Of a stretch of DNA of 64,000 nt, positions 56,739 through 64,000 are shown in pieces. The notes below the pieces were generated by a model that saw only the letters and a program-made list of their open reading frames with translations, searched no databases and was not told where the DNA came from. The position numbers and the translations under genes are program-made. Numbering within the stretch: position 1 is the first letter of the stretch; the number at the start of each line of letters is the position of its first letter. Location: positions 124,001 to 188,000 of the forward strand of contig NZ_FOVT01000009.1 in the NCBI RefSeq assembly GCF_900115245.1, read 5' to 3'. Source of the stretch: Mesorhizobium sp. NFR06. GTDB taxonomy: Bacteria; Pseudomonadota; Alphaproteobacteria; Rhizobiales; Rhizobiaceae.

Positions 56739-57485
56739 ATGAACCGTGCCCCGTTTGGCAAAAGCTTGTCCCGCAGAAACCTTCTGACCACGCTGGCCGC
56801 TGTTCCTGCGGTGGCGCTGCTTGCTGCATGCAGCGACTCCGGCGAAGAGGCGAAAGCCGCCAACGTGAAGCCCGCTGATCCGTCGACGCCTGCCAAGCCG
56901 GCCGCCACGCCTGCGGCGGCACAGGTGCCCGAGGCGCAGGGCACCGTCGACATGGCGGAATTGCTGAAGCCCGGCGCGTTGCCCGACAAGCAGCTTGGCA
57001 AGGACGACGCCAAGGTCACCATTGTCGAATATGCGTCGATGACCTGCCCGCATTGCGCGCATTTCGCCATGACCACATTCCCTGAGTTGAAGACCAAATA
57101 TATCGACACCGGCAAGGTCCGCTACATCCTGCGCGAATTCCCGTTCGATCCGAGCGCCGAGGCCGGTTTCATGCTGGCGCGCTGCTCCAAGGACAACTAC
57201 TTCGCCATGGTCGACGTGCTGTTCAAGCAGCAGCCCAGCTGGGTTGGTGTCAACAACACCAAGGAAGCGCTGCTGCAGATCTCCAAGCTGGCCGGTTTTA
57301 CACAGGAGTCCTTTGAGTCCTGCTTGACGGACCAGAAACTTCTGGACGATGTGAGAGCAGTCCAGAAACGCGGAGCGGACGAGTTCAAGGTCGACTCGAC
57401 GCCGACCTTCTTCATCAACGGAAAGACCTACAAAGGGGCGATGTCGATTGAGGAAATGTCGGCCATCATCGACCCTCTGCTCTGA
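56739..57485 (+). CDS. DsbA family thiol-disulfide oxidoreductase (putative exported lipoprotein)
   Basis: 248 residues. The N-terminus SRRNLLTTLAAVPAVALLAAC combines an RR pair with a lipobox-like LLAAC, so it may be a Tat-exported lipoprotein. A proline/alanine linker (DPSTPAKPAATPAAA) precedes a thioredoxin/DsbA fold with the active site CPHC (MTCPHCAHFAM). The cis-proline loop is STPTFFING. Such proteins oxidise or isomerise periplasmic disulfides. The ATG at 56739 is used. smc follows after 63 bp. Confidence 0.9.
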   Translation: MNRAPFGKSLSRRNLLTTLAAVPAVALLAACSDSGEEAKAANVKPADPSTPAKPAATPAAAQVPEAQGTVDMAELLKPGALPDKQLGKDDAKVTIVEYASMTCPHCAHFAMTTFPELKTKYIDTGKVRYILREFPFDPSAEAGFMLARCSKDNYFAMVDVLFKQQPSWVGVNNTKEALLQISKLAGFTQESFESCLTDQKLLDDVRAVQKRGADEFKVDSTPTFFINGKTYKGAMSIEEMSAIIDPLL

Positions 57486-57548
57486 CATCCAGGCCGCGCC
57501 GAAGCGGTCCGGCTTCGGCGCCTCGGCCTATAGTGTAGGGCGGCGCGA

Positions 57549-60500
57549 ATGAAGTTTTCGCGCCTTCGCCTCCTCGGTTTTAAGTCTTTCGTCGAGCCCG
57601 GCGAGTTCGTCATCGAACGCGGCCTGACCGGCATTGTCGGGCCGAACGGCTGCGGCAAGTCGAACCTCGTCGAAGCGCTGCGCTGGGTGATGGGCGAAAG
57701 CTCCTACAAGAACATGCGCGCGTCCGGCATGGACGACGTGATCTTCTCGGGCTCGGGCGCGCGTCCGGCGCGCAACACCGCCGAAGTCACGCTCTTCCTC
57801 GACAATGCCGACCGCACGGCGCCCGCCGCCTTCAACGACGCCGACGAATTGCAGGTCTCGCGCCGCATCGAGCGCGAGGCCGGCTCGCTCTACCGCATCA
57901 ACGGCAAGGAGGCCCGCGCCAAGGACGTGCAGCTTCTGTTCGCCGACCAGTCGACCGGCGCCCGCTCGCCCTCCATGGTCGGCCAGGGCCGCATCGGCGA
58001 GCTGATCCAGGCCAAGCCCCAGGCCCGCCGCGCGTTGCTGGAAGAGGCGGCGGGCATTTCCGGCCTGCACACGCGCCGGCATGAAGCCGAGCTGAGGCTC
58101 AAGGCGGCCGAGCAGAACCTCGAGCGGCTGGACGATGTCGTCGGCGAGCTGGAAGGCCAGATCGAGAGCCTGAAGCGCCAGGCGCGCCAGGCTTCGCGCT
58201 TCAAGAACCTGTCGGCCGACATCCGCAAAGCCGAAGCGACGCTGTTGCATCTGCGCTGGACCCTGGCGAAAACCCAGGAAGGCGAGGCTCGTTCGGCGCT
58301 TGCCGTCGCCACCACGCTGGTCGGCGACCGCGCCGCCGCCCAGATGGCGGCCGCCAGGGAGCAAGGCATTGCCGCGCACCGGCTGCCGGACCTGCGCGAC
58401 GCGGAAGCCGCCGCTGCGGCGGCCTTCCAGCGCCTGTCGATCGCCAAGACGCAAATCGAGGAAGAGGCCGGCCGCATCCGCGCCCGCCAGACCGAGCTCG
58501 AACGCCGGCTGCAGCAGCTCGATGCCGACATCGCCCGCGAGGAGCGGATGGTGCGCGACAACGCCGACATCCTCGAGCGTCTGCGCACCGAAGAGGCCGA
58601 GCTCAATTCGGAAAACGCCGGTGCGGCCGAACGTGAGGCTACCACGCGCGCGGCTTTCGAGCAGGCTGGCGCGACGCTTTCGCAAAGCGAGGCAAAACTT
58701 GCCGCGCTGACAGCCGAACGCGCCGAGGCGGCCGCTTCGCGCAACCAGATCGAGCGCACGCTGCGCGAAACCGCCGAACGCCGCGACCGTTTCACCCGCC
58801 AGCTCGCCGACGTCGACCGCGAGCTCTCCGACATCGTCGCCCGCATTTCCGGCCTGCCGGATCCCGCCGAGAAGCGGCTTCTGGTCGAGGATGCGCTGGC
58901 CCGGCTGGAAGAGAGCGAGGCCGGCGCCATCGCCGCCGAGCAGGCGGTCGCCGAGGCCCGCGCCGCCGAAAGCGCCGCACGGCCTCCGCTGCAGGATGCC
59001 AGGGCGGAACTCGCGCGCATCGAGACCGAAGCGCGCACGCTGGCGAAAATCCTCAACGCCGCAAGCGGCGATCTCTTCCCTTCGGTGCTGGAGCAGATCA
59101 GCGTCGAGCGCGGCTACGAGACTGCATTGGGTGCCGCGCTCGGCGAGGACCTCGATGTCCCGCTCGACCGCAGCGCCCCGGTGCATTGGGGCGAATGCGC
59201 GGTCCAGCCCGGCGATGCCGCATTGCCCGAGGGCGTGAAGAGCCTGGCGAGCGTCGTGCGTGCGCCGGCGCAGCTTGCGCGCCGTCTGGCACAGATCGGC
59301 ATTGTCGACGCCGCCGACGGCAACCGGCTGCAGGCGCTGCTGGCGCCAGGCCAGCGGCTTGTCAGCCGCGACGGCGCGCTGTGGCGCTGGGACGGACTGA
59401 CGGCCAGCGCCGACGCCCCGACCGCCGCCGCGCAGCGGCTGGCGCAGAAGAACCGACTGGCCGAGCTCGATGCCGAGGCGGTGCAGGCCACCCGCGTCGT
59501 GCGCGATGCCGAGGAAGCGCTGGCGCGCGCCGAGCAGGCGATGCGCCAGGCGAGCGAGGCCGAGCGCAATGCGCGCCAGGCCGGCCGCGACGCCCAGCAT
59601 GCGCTGGACGCCGCCCGCAACGCGCTGGCCGAGGCCGAGAAGGCCGGCGGCGAGCTGGTGAGCCGACGCGCCGCTTTGGATGACGCCCGCGCGCGCATCG
59701 TCGACAGCCATGAGGAAACGCAGGCCGCCTTCCTCGAAGCGGAGGAGATGCTGAAGGACGCGCCCGATCTCGGCGACCTGCAGCTCCAGCTCGAACAGGC
59801 CTCCGCCAACGTTTCGCGCGATCGCGCCACGCTCGCCGATGCGCGCGCCGTGCATGAAGGGTTGCGGCGCGAGGCCGAGGCGCGCATGCGCCGGCTCGGC
59901 GCCATCGGCGCCGAGCGCAAGAACTGGCTGGAGCGCGCCGAGAACGCCTCGACGCAGATCGCCGCCCTCGGCGAGCGCAAGGCCGAGGCAGAAGCCGAGC
60001 GCGAGAGGCTGGCCGATGCGCCCGACGAGATCGACGCCAAGCGCCGTGCGCTGTTGACGCAGCTTTCCGAGGCCGAGGCACTGCGGCAGGCCGCCGGCGA
60101 CCGCCTGCAGGAGGCGGAGAACAAGCAGGCCGAGCTCGACAAGGCCGCGACCGCGGCCATCCAGTCGCTCGCCGAGGCGCGCGAGACCCGCGTCCGCGCC
60201 GAGGAGCGGCTCACCGCGGCCGATGAACGCCGCGCCGAGGTCGAGGCGCGTATCCAGGAAGCGCTGAACACGCCGCCGCATCTGGTCATCAAGCATACCG
60301 GTCTCGAAGCCGACGATCCGATGCCGGACATGGCCGAGATCGAACGTCAGCTCGATCGGCTGAAGATCGAGCGCGAGCGGCTCGGCGCCGTCAATCTGCG
60401 CGCCGAGGAAGAGCAGAAGGAACTCTCCGAGCGCCTGGAGACCATCGTGTCCGAGCGCGAGGACATCATCGAGGCGATCCGCAAGCTGCGCCAGGCGATC

Positions 60501-61007
60501 CAGAGCCTCAACCGCGAGGGCCGCGAGCGGCTGCTATCGGCCTTCGAGGTCGTCAACGGCCACTTCCAGCGGCTCTTCTCGCATCTGTTCGGCGGCGGCA
60601 CGGCCGAATTGCAGCTCATCGAGTCCGAAGATCCGCTGGAGGCCGGCCTCGAAATCCTCGCCCGGCCGCCGGGCAAGAAACCGCAGACCATGACGCTGCT
60701 GTCCGGCGGCGAGCAGGCGCTAACCGCGATGTCGCTGATCTTCGCTGTCTTCCTCACCAATCCGGCGCCGATCTGCGTGCTCGACGAGGTCGACGCCCCG
60801 CTCGACGACCACAATGTCGAACGCTTCTGCAACCTGATGGACGAGATGTCGAAGACGACCGAGACGCGCTTCGTCATCATCACCCACAACCCGATCACCA
60901 TGGCGCGCATGGACCGGCTGTTCGGCGTCACCATGGCCGAACAGGGCGTCAGCCAGTTGGTCTCGGTCGACCTGCAGGCCGCCGAGGCGATGCGCGAGGC
61001 GAGCTGA
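57549..61007 (+). CDS. smc: Chromosome segregation protein SMC
   Basis: 1152-residue SMC ATPase. The N-terminal Walker A GPNGCGKSN is at residues 31-39, followed by two long coiled coils rich in Ala/Glu/Arg. The hinge is near residues 505-640, the signature LLSGGEQAL near residue 1050, and the Walker B LDEVDAPLDDHN near 1075. It organises the chromosome with ScpA/ScpB. It follows the DsbA-like gene in the same direction, a typical alphaproteobacterial arrangement. Confidence 0.97.
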   Translation: MKFSRLRLLGFKSFVEPGEFVIERGLTGIVGPNGCGKSNLVEALRWVMGESSYKNMRASGMDDVIFSGSGARPARNTAEVTLFLDNADRTAPAAFNDADELQVSRRIEREAGSLYRINGKEARAKDVQLLFADQSTGARSPSMVGQGRIGELIQAKPQARRALLEEAAGISGLHTRRHEAELRLKAAEQNLERLDDVVGELEGQIESLKRQARQASRFKNLSADIRKAEATLLHLRWTLAKTQEGEARSALAVATTLVGDRAAAQMAAAREQGIAAHRLPDLRDAEAAAAAAFQRLSIAKTQIEEEAGRIRARQTELERRLQQLDADIAREERMVRDNADILERLRTEEAELNSENAGAAEREATTRAAFEQAGATLSQSEAKLAALTAERAEAAASRNQIERTLRETAERRDRFTRQLADVDRELSDIVARISGLPDPAEKRLLVEDALARLEESEAGAIAAEQAVAEARAAESAARPPLQDARAELARIETEARTLAKILNAASGDLFPSVLEQISVERGYETALGAALGEDLDVPLDRSAPVHWGECAVQPGDAALPEGVKSLASVVRAPAQLARRLAQIGIVDAADGNRLQALLAPGQRLVSRDGALWRWDGLTASADAPTAAAQRLAQKNRLAELDAEAVQATRVVRDAEEALARAEQAMRQASEAERNARQAGRDAQHALDAARNALAEAEKAGGELVSRRAALDDARARIVDSHEETQAAFLEAEEMLKDAPDLGDLQLQLEQASANVSRDRATLADARAVHEGLRREAEARMRRLGAIGAERKNWLERAENASTQIAALGERKAEAEAERERLADAPDEIDAKRRALLTQLSEAEALRQAAGDRLQEAENKQAELDKAATAAIQSLAEARETRVRAEERLTAADERRAEVEARIQEALNTPPHLVIKHTGLEADDPMPDMAEIERQLDRLKIERERLGAVNLRAEEEQKELSERLETIVSEREDIIEAIRKLRQAIQSLNREGRERLLSAFEVVNGHFQRLFSHLFGGGTAELQLIESEDPLEAGLEILARPPGKKPQTMTLLSGGEQALTAMSLIFAVFLTNPAPICVLDEVDAPLDDHNVERFCNLMDEMSKTTETRFVIITHNPITMARMDRLFGVTMAEQGVSQLVSVDLQAAEAMREAS

Positions 61008-61030
61008 GAACTCGGACCGGTCAGGCCAGA

Positions 61031-61074
61031 GCAATTCCAGGAAAAGTGTGAAACGGTTTTCCGTCCGGAATTGC
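61031..61074 (+). repeat. Short hairpin element, family H copy 6 (most complete)
   Basis: GCAATTCC...GGAATTGC (8-bp outer arms) encloses GGAAAA...TTTTCC. The core AAAAGTGTGAAACGGTTTT lies at 61042-61060. Found in the 90-bp gap after smc. Confidence 0.85.
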
Positions 61075-61098
61075 GTCAAAACAACCAGACGTTACCAC

Positions 61099-62811
61099 CT
61101 ACTTCTCCGGCGCCGAGGCAGGCGCCGTATAGCGGCGGCGAACCGCGTCGATCACCAGCTTGCGGCTTTCCTCGGCCGACAATGTCTTGTCCTTTTCCGC
61201 CGCTGCCGTTTCGCGGGCGAGGTCCTTGTCCCTGATCTGATGCCGGAACCATTTTGAATAGTCGCCGGCACGAAGGTGGTACTCCCAGGTCTTGTCGTCG
61301 ATGCCTTCCGCCATCCGGGCGAAGATGATGAGATTGTGGGCCCGCAGATTCATGGTCTTCTTCGGGCCGGTGAAGTAGAAGCTGCCCGCCTCGTCGAGCT
61401 CGCCTTCGGCATATTTGCGGCTGTGCCGCTTCAGCGACTGGTCGGCTTCGACCGCCTTGACCGTGAATGGCTTCTTGTCCTCGCGCGGCCGCCAGAACAG
61501 CACCCGGTCGCCCTTGGGCTGCGGGATATCCTTTGGCGTCTCGAGTTCTGTTTCCTTGCAGAAGGTCTTGATCACGCCTCTTGCCTTGGGCCCGAGCGCG
61601 ATCACCGCCGTCACCAGGCGCAACGCGTCGTTGGAGATCGCTTCGGGATGCACGGTGATCAGCACCGTGCCGGGCAGTTCGATCGAAAGCACGGATCGCG
61701 TATCGCCGCGCCGCTTGGGCATCAAATGATGCGCCTCGTCGATGATCAGCCAGTGCGGCCTTGCCGTGCGGTAGCGGATATGACCCAGGCCGGGCAGCAA
61801 CTCGGCGAAGAAGTCGGGACGCTCATCGACCTTCAGCGCCAGGCCGTTGACCACAACATTGGTGCCCGGCTTCTCGATCAGCTCCAGCAATTGCTCTCTG
61901 TTCGGCGCGGTCGAGCCGTTGCCGAGCGGCACCGCGCCCTTCAGCCCGTCATAGTCGCCTTCGGGATCGAAAATGCAGAATTGCAGCCCCTTCTCGACGA
62001 ACCGCTCGGTGAGCGCCGTCGCTAGAGTCGATTTGCCGATGCCCGAGCTTCCGGCGATCAGGACCGTCTCGGTCGGCGACAGATGGATATCCTTGCCGCG
62101 CGAGGTTCCGAGCAGAACGCCGCGCGAGCGCTTCTTGGCGATCAGATGATCGCGTTTGACCAGTTTGCGGATCAGTTCCTCGACGCCCTTGCCGCGTGTC
62201 TCCTTGGTGACGAGGTCGGCGGTTTCCTTCACTGCAGGCAGTGCGTTGGCGACCGCGACGCCGCAGCCCGCTGCCCTGAGAAAGGCGTGATCGTTCTCGG
62301 CGTCGCCGACGGCCACCACATTGTGCGTCGACAGCTTCAGGTCTTCGAGCGCGGCCGCCAGCCCGGTCGCCTTGTTGATGCCGGAAGGCAGGATCATCAC
62401 CGCGCCCTTGTTGAAGATGATCTCCAGCTCCAGCCCTAGCTGCTTGATGACATCGAGCACTGTCACCTGGTGCGGCTCCCAGGTGGCGACGATCGCCTGG
62501 CCGATCGACAGCGGCTTCACGCCGCGCTTCTTGAGCCTGTCGACCAGGTCAGCGGAAGGCGAGGGCGACATCGTGCGCTCTTCCTCGCTGGCCGGCGTGT
62601 AGATCAACGCGCCGTTCTCCGCCACGACCTTGTCGAACAGGTTGATCTCGGGAAACACTTGCTTGAGATCAGGCAGTTCACGGCCCGTGACGAGAATGAG
62701 CTTGCGGCCGGATTTCTTCAGCTTTTCCAGTGCGGAAACCGTGCTTGCGTTGACCAGCCCGTCATGCGCCAGCGTGCCGTCATAGTCGGTGGCCAGTGCC
62801 ATGAAATACAT
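61099..62811 (-). CDS. HAD-IIB phosphatase fused to a HerA/FtsK-like P-loop ATPase
   Basis: 570 residues from the ATG at 62811, with GGAGAGG eight bases before it. Residues 1-215 form a complete HAD-IIB hydrolase: DYDGT at 9-13, TGR at 42-44, Lys147 and GDAEND at 169-174. Residues 240-470 are a P-loop ATPase with Walker A GSSGIGKST (254-262), FDPEGDY at 281-287 and the DEAH-type Walker B LIIDEAHHL (355-363). The C-terminal part (about 478-545) has TMNLRAHNLIIFARMAEGID and the motif AGDYSKWFRHQIRDKDLA. The role is unknown. This three-part layout is unusual and is a candidate for a poorly described ATP-driven phosphatase or nucleic-acid function. Confidence 0.9.
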   Translation of the reverse strand: MYFMALATDYDGTLAHDGLVNASTVSALEKLKKSGRKLILVTGRELPDLKQVFPEINLFDKVVAENGALIYTPASEEERTMSPSPSADLVDRLKKRGVKPLSIGQAIVATWEPHQVTVLDVIKQLGLELEIIFNKGAVMILPSGINKATGLAAALEDLKLSTHNVVAVGDAENDHAFLRAAGCGVAVANALPAVKETADLVTKETRGKGVEELIRKLVKRDHLIAKKRSRGVLLGTSRGKDIHLSPTETVLIAGSSGIGKSTLATALTERFVEKGLQFCIFDPEGDYDGLKGAVPLGNGSTAPNREQLLELIEKPGTNVVVNGLALKVDERPDFFAELLPGLGHIRYRTARPHWLIIDEAHHLMPKRRGDTRSVLSIELPGTVLITVHPEAISNDALRLVTAVIALGPKARGVIKTFCKETELETPKDIPQPKGDRVLFWRPREDKKPFTVKAVEADQSLKRHSRKYAEGELDEAGSFYFTGPKKTMNLRAHNLIIFARMAEGIDDKTWEYHLRAGDYSKWFRHQIRDKDLARETAAAEKDKTLSAEESRKLVIDAVRRRYTAPASAPEK

Positions 62812-62896
62812 CGGTTGAGCCTCTCCGCCGGTTGTTTTGCGAGCCGCCGGAGAAGGCCGACAGCGCGAAACCACAACGCGCGGGGAAGCAAAAGGT

Positions 62897-63724
62897 TTAG
62901 GCCGGTTGCTTCCGCAGCAGCGAGCGCGGCGTTTCGCCCAGCTCGCGGCGCATCCAGCGCGCCATGTGCGATTGATGCGAGAAACCCGCGGCTAAAGCCA
63001 CTTCGGCGGCACTCATCCCGCCGTCAGCGAGCAGCAGCCTTGCCCGCTCGATCCGCCGGCTCACGACGTAGCGGTGCACGGTGGTGCCGGTGGCCTGCCT
63101 GAACGCCTGGCGCAGATGCGAGCTGCTGGCGCCTGCCTCGCGCGCCAGCACCTCGATCGTCAAAGACCGGTCGATATGCGCTTCGACGAAATCGCGCAAG
63201 CGCTTCAGCTGGGCGGCCGAGAGGCCACGCGCGCGGTCCGCGAGGGGTTTCGCCAGGCCGACGAGTTGGGTGGCCAGCGCCACGCTGATCATCTGGGCGT
63301 AAAGCGCGCCGCCCGGAGCGCCCGCCTGCTGCTCGCTTTCCAATGCCCGGCCGAGATGGACGATGCGATCGTTCCGCATGATGTGGCGTGTATCGAGGCC
63401 TGATCGCCTGCCGGTCCCCATCTCGAAAGCGGTTCGTTCCATGGCCTGCGGGGCAAGCCGGATCTCCAGCGTTTCGCAAGCGGATTCGGCCCGGTAGCCG
63501 CCTTCCTGGCCGGCGGGCACAAGATCGATGTCGCCCTGCCGGCGCAGATGGCGCGTTCCGGTCTCCTTGCAAAACGACCAGGTCCTCGGGCTGGCGTGCA
63601 CGACGATGCGGTGGTCGCCGATCGGCGGCAGCACGATCGCGCCTGCGCCGTGGCGGTTGCGCGAGATGCTGACATTCGCCGGGGACAGTTCAGACCGGTC
63701 GCTCACGAGGCGCTCCGAATTCAA
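62897..63724 (-). CDS. AraC family transcriptional regulator
   Basis: 275-residue regulator. The C-terminal AraC domain has two helix-turn-helices (LTIEVLAREAGASSSHLRQA and ALAAGFSHQSHMARWMRREL with the AraC signature GFSHQSHM). The N-terminal cupin-like sensor is less conserved (HLRRQGDIDLVPAGQEGGYR). It is divergent from a Rossmann-fold gene at 63820, which it may regulate. Confidence 0.92.
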   Translation of the reverse strand: MNSERLVSDRSELSPANVSISRNRHGAGAIVLPPIGDHRIVVHASPRTWSFCKETGTRHLRRQGDIDLVPAGQEGGYRAESACETLEIRLAPQAMERTAFEMGTGRRSGLDTRHIMRNDRIVHLGRALESEQQAGAPGGALYAQMISVALATQLVGLAKPLADRARGLSAAQLKRLRDFVEAHIDRSLTIEVLAREAGASSSHLRQAFRQATGTTVHRYVVSRRIERARLLLADGGMSAAEVALAAGFSHQSHMARWMRRELGETPRSLLRKQPA

Positions 63725-63819
63725 GGCAGAACGTGCTCAAAGATCGGCGCTTGCTGCGCGACTTTCAATGCCTGCGCACAGAGATTGCCTCTCCATGTTC
63801 AACATCGATGAGGCTTTCA

Positions 63820-64000
63820 ATGTCTGTGTTTGTTGTGGTCGGCGCCGGGCCGGTCGGGCGCGAGACCGCCCGTCTTCTTGCTGCCGATGGTCACGAGGTC
63901 CGGCTGGTCAGCCGAAGTGGGACGGCGGCGGACGGATCTGTCATCCCCGTCGCGCTCGATGCCCGCGACGGAGACGGCCTTGCCGGGGTCAGCATCGGCG
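63820..64000 (+). CDS. NAD(P)-binding Rossmann protein, likely an epimerase/NmrA-like reductase; 3' truncated
   Basis: The ATG at 63820 follows GATGAGG. The visible 60 residues have a Rossmann motif FVVVGAGPVGRETARLLAAD and a following HEVRLVSRSGT strand-turn, so it binds NAD(P). The rest lies beyond the window, so the substrate cannot be inferred. It is divergent from the AraC regulator gene. Confidence 0.8.
   Translation, partial: MSVFVVVGAGPVGRETARLLAADGHEVRLVSRSGTAADGSVIPVALDARDGDGLAGVSIG

Noticed and set aside
57528..60296. A 922-residue open frame antisense to smc
   Set aside because: It mirrors the coiled-coil codons of smc in a high-GC genome. Composition is Leu/Ala/Arg-rich with no domain or ribosome site, while the plus strand has all SMC motifs.

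Overview
The window looks like a core chromosomal segment of a high-GC alphaproteobacterium of the order Rhizobiales, most likely Mesorhizobium or a close relative. This is inferred from protein character and gene order, not from a database search. Clues are the cytochrome c oxidase / ispH / thrB / rnhA cluster, a CcrM-type GANTC methyltransferase, BluB behind a cobalamin riboswitch, a RibB with a degenerate GTP cyclohydrolase II half, and rhizobial-type intergenic palindromes. No rRNA, tRNA, CRISPR array, insertion sequence or prophage gene was recognised.

Layout. 1-1.6 kb: 3' part of an FGGY pentulose kinase and a probably frameshifted small Cys-rich ORF. 2-4.6 kb: acyl-CoA dehydrogenase and enoyl-CoA hydratase. 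4.6-11.4 kb: pdxH, a lipoprotein, a DnaJ-class co-chaperone, fabI, a histidine phosphatase, a DUF1344 protein, aroC and ribB. 11.7-14.8 kb: a divergent MFS/TetR pair with three operator-like palindromes, then a membrane-protein gene broken by one extra C. 14.8-18.3 kb: riboswitch-controlled bluB, and a histone-deacetylase-like gene, xseB, DUF2277 and pirin in a row. 18.5-23.3 kb: dxs, a small secreted protein, a GFA-fold protein, tlyA and an RlmD/TrmA-type methyltransferase. 23.5-27.8 kb is the most unusual part: a large secreted pseudo-caspase with C-terminal repeats, a transglutaminase-like cysteine peptidase facing it, and an AbrB/VapC toxin-antitoxin pair. 27.9-30.5 kb: tldD, a YbjN-domain protein and an IalB-family protein.

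30.8-40 kb is the aa3 oxidase cluster (coxB, coxA, ctaB, coxF, ctaG, coxC, DUF983, surf1) followed by ispH, thrB and rnhA. It encodes structural subunits together with heme O synthesis, copper delivery and assembly factors. 40-49 kb: DUF2938 protein, peroxiredoxin, DsbD-like protein, YqgE, a GGDEF/EAL protein, an acetyltransferase, an M16 peptidase and thrC. 49-57.5 kb: a lipoprotein, a winged-helix/TPR regulator divergent from a cupin gene, two HAD hydrolases, ccrM, mutY, a DciA-like gene and a DsbA-like thiol oxidoreductase. 57.5-64 kb: smc, a HAD phosphatase fused to a P-loop ATPase, an AraC regulator, and the start of a Rossmann-fold gene cut by the window end.

Two families of intergenic palindromes run through the window. 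One is a short hairpin (six copies) with a conserved loop and closing base pairs that differ in a compensatory way. The other is a large palindrome of about 185 bp (two full copies plus two fragments). Together with the repeat-bearing pseudo-caspase and the HAD-ATPase fusion, these are the parts most worth following up.
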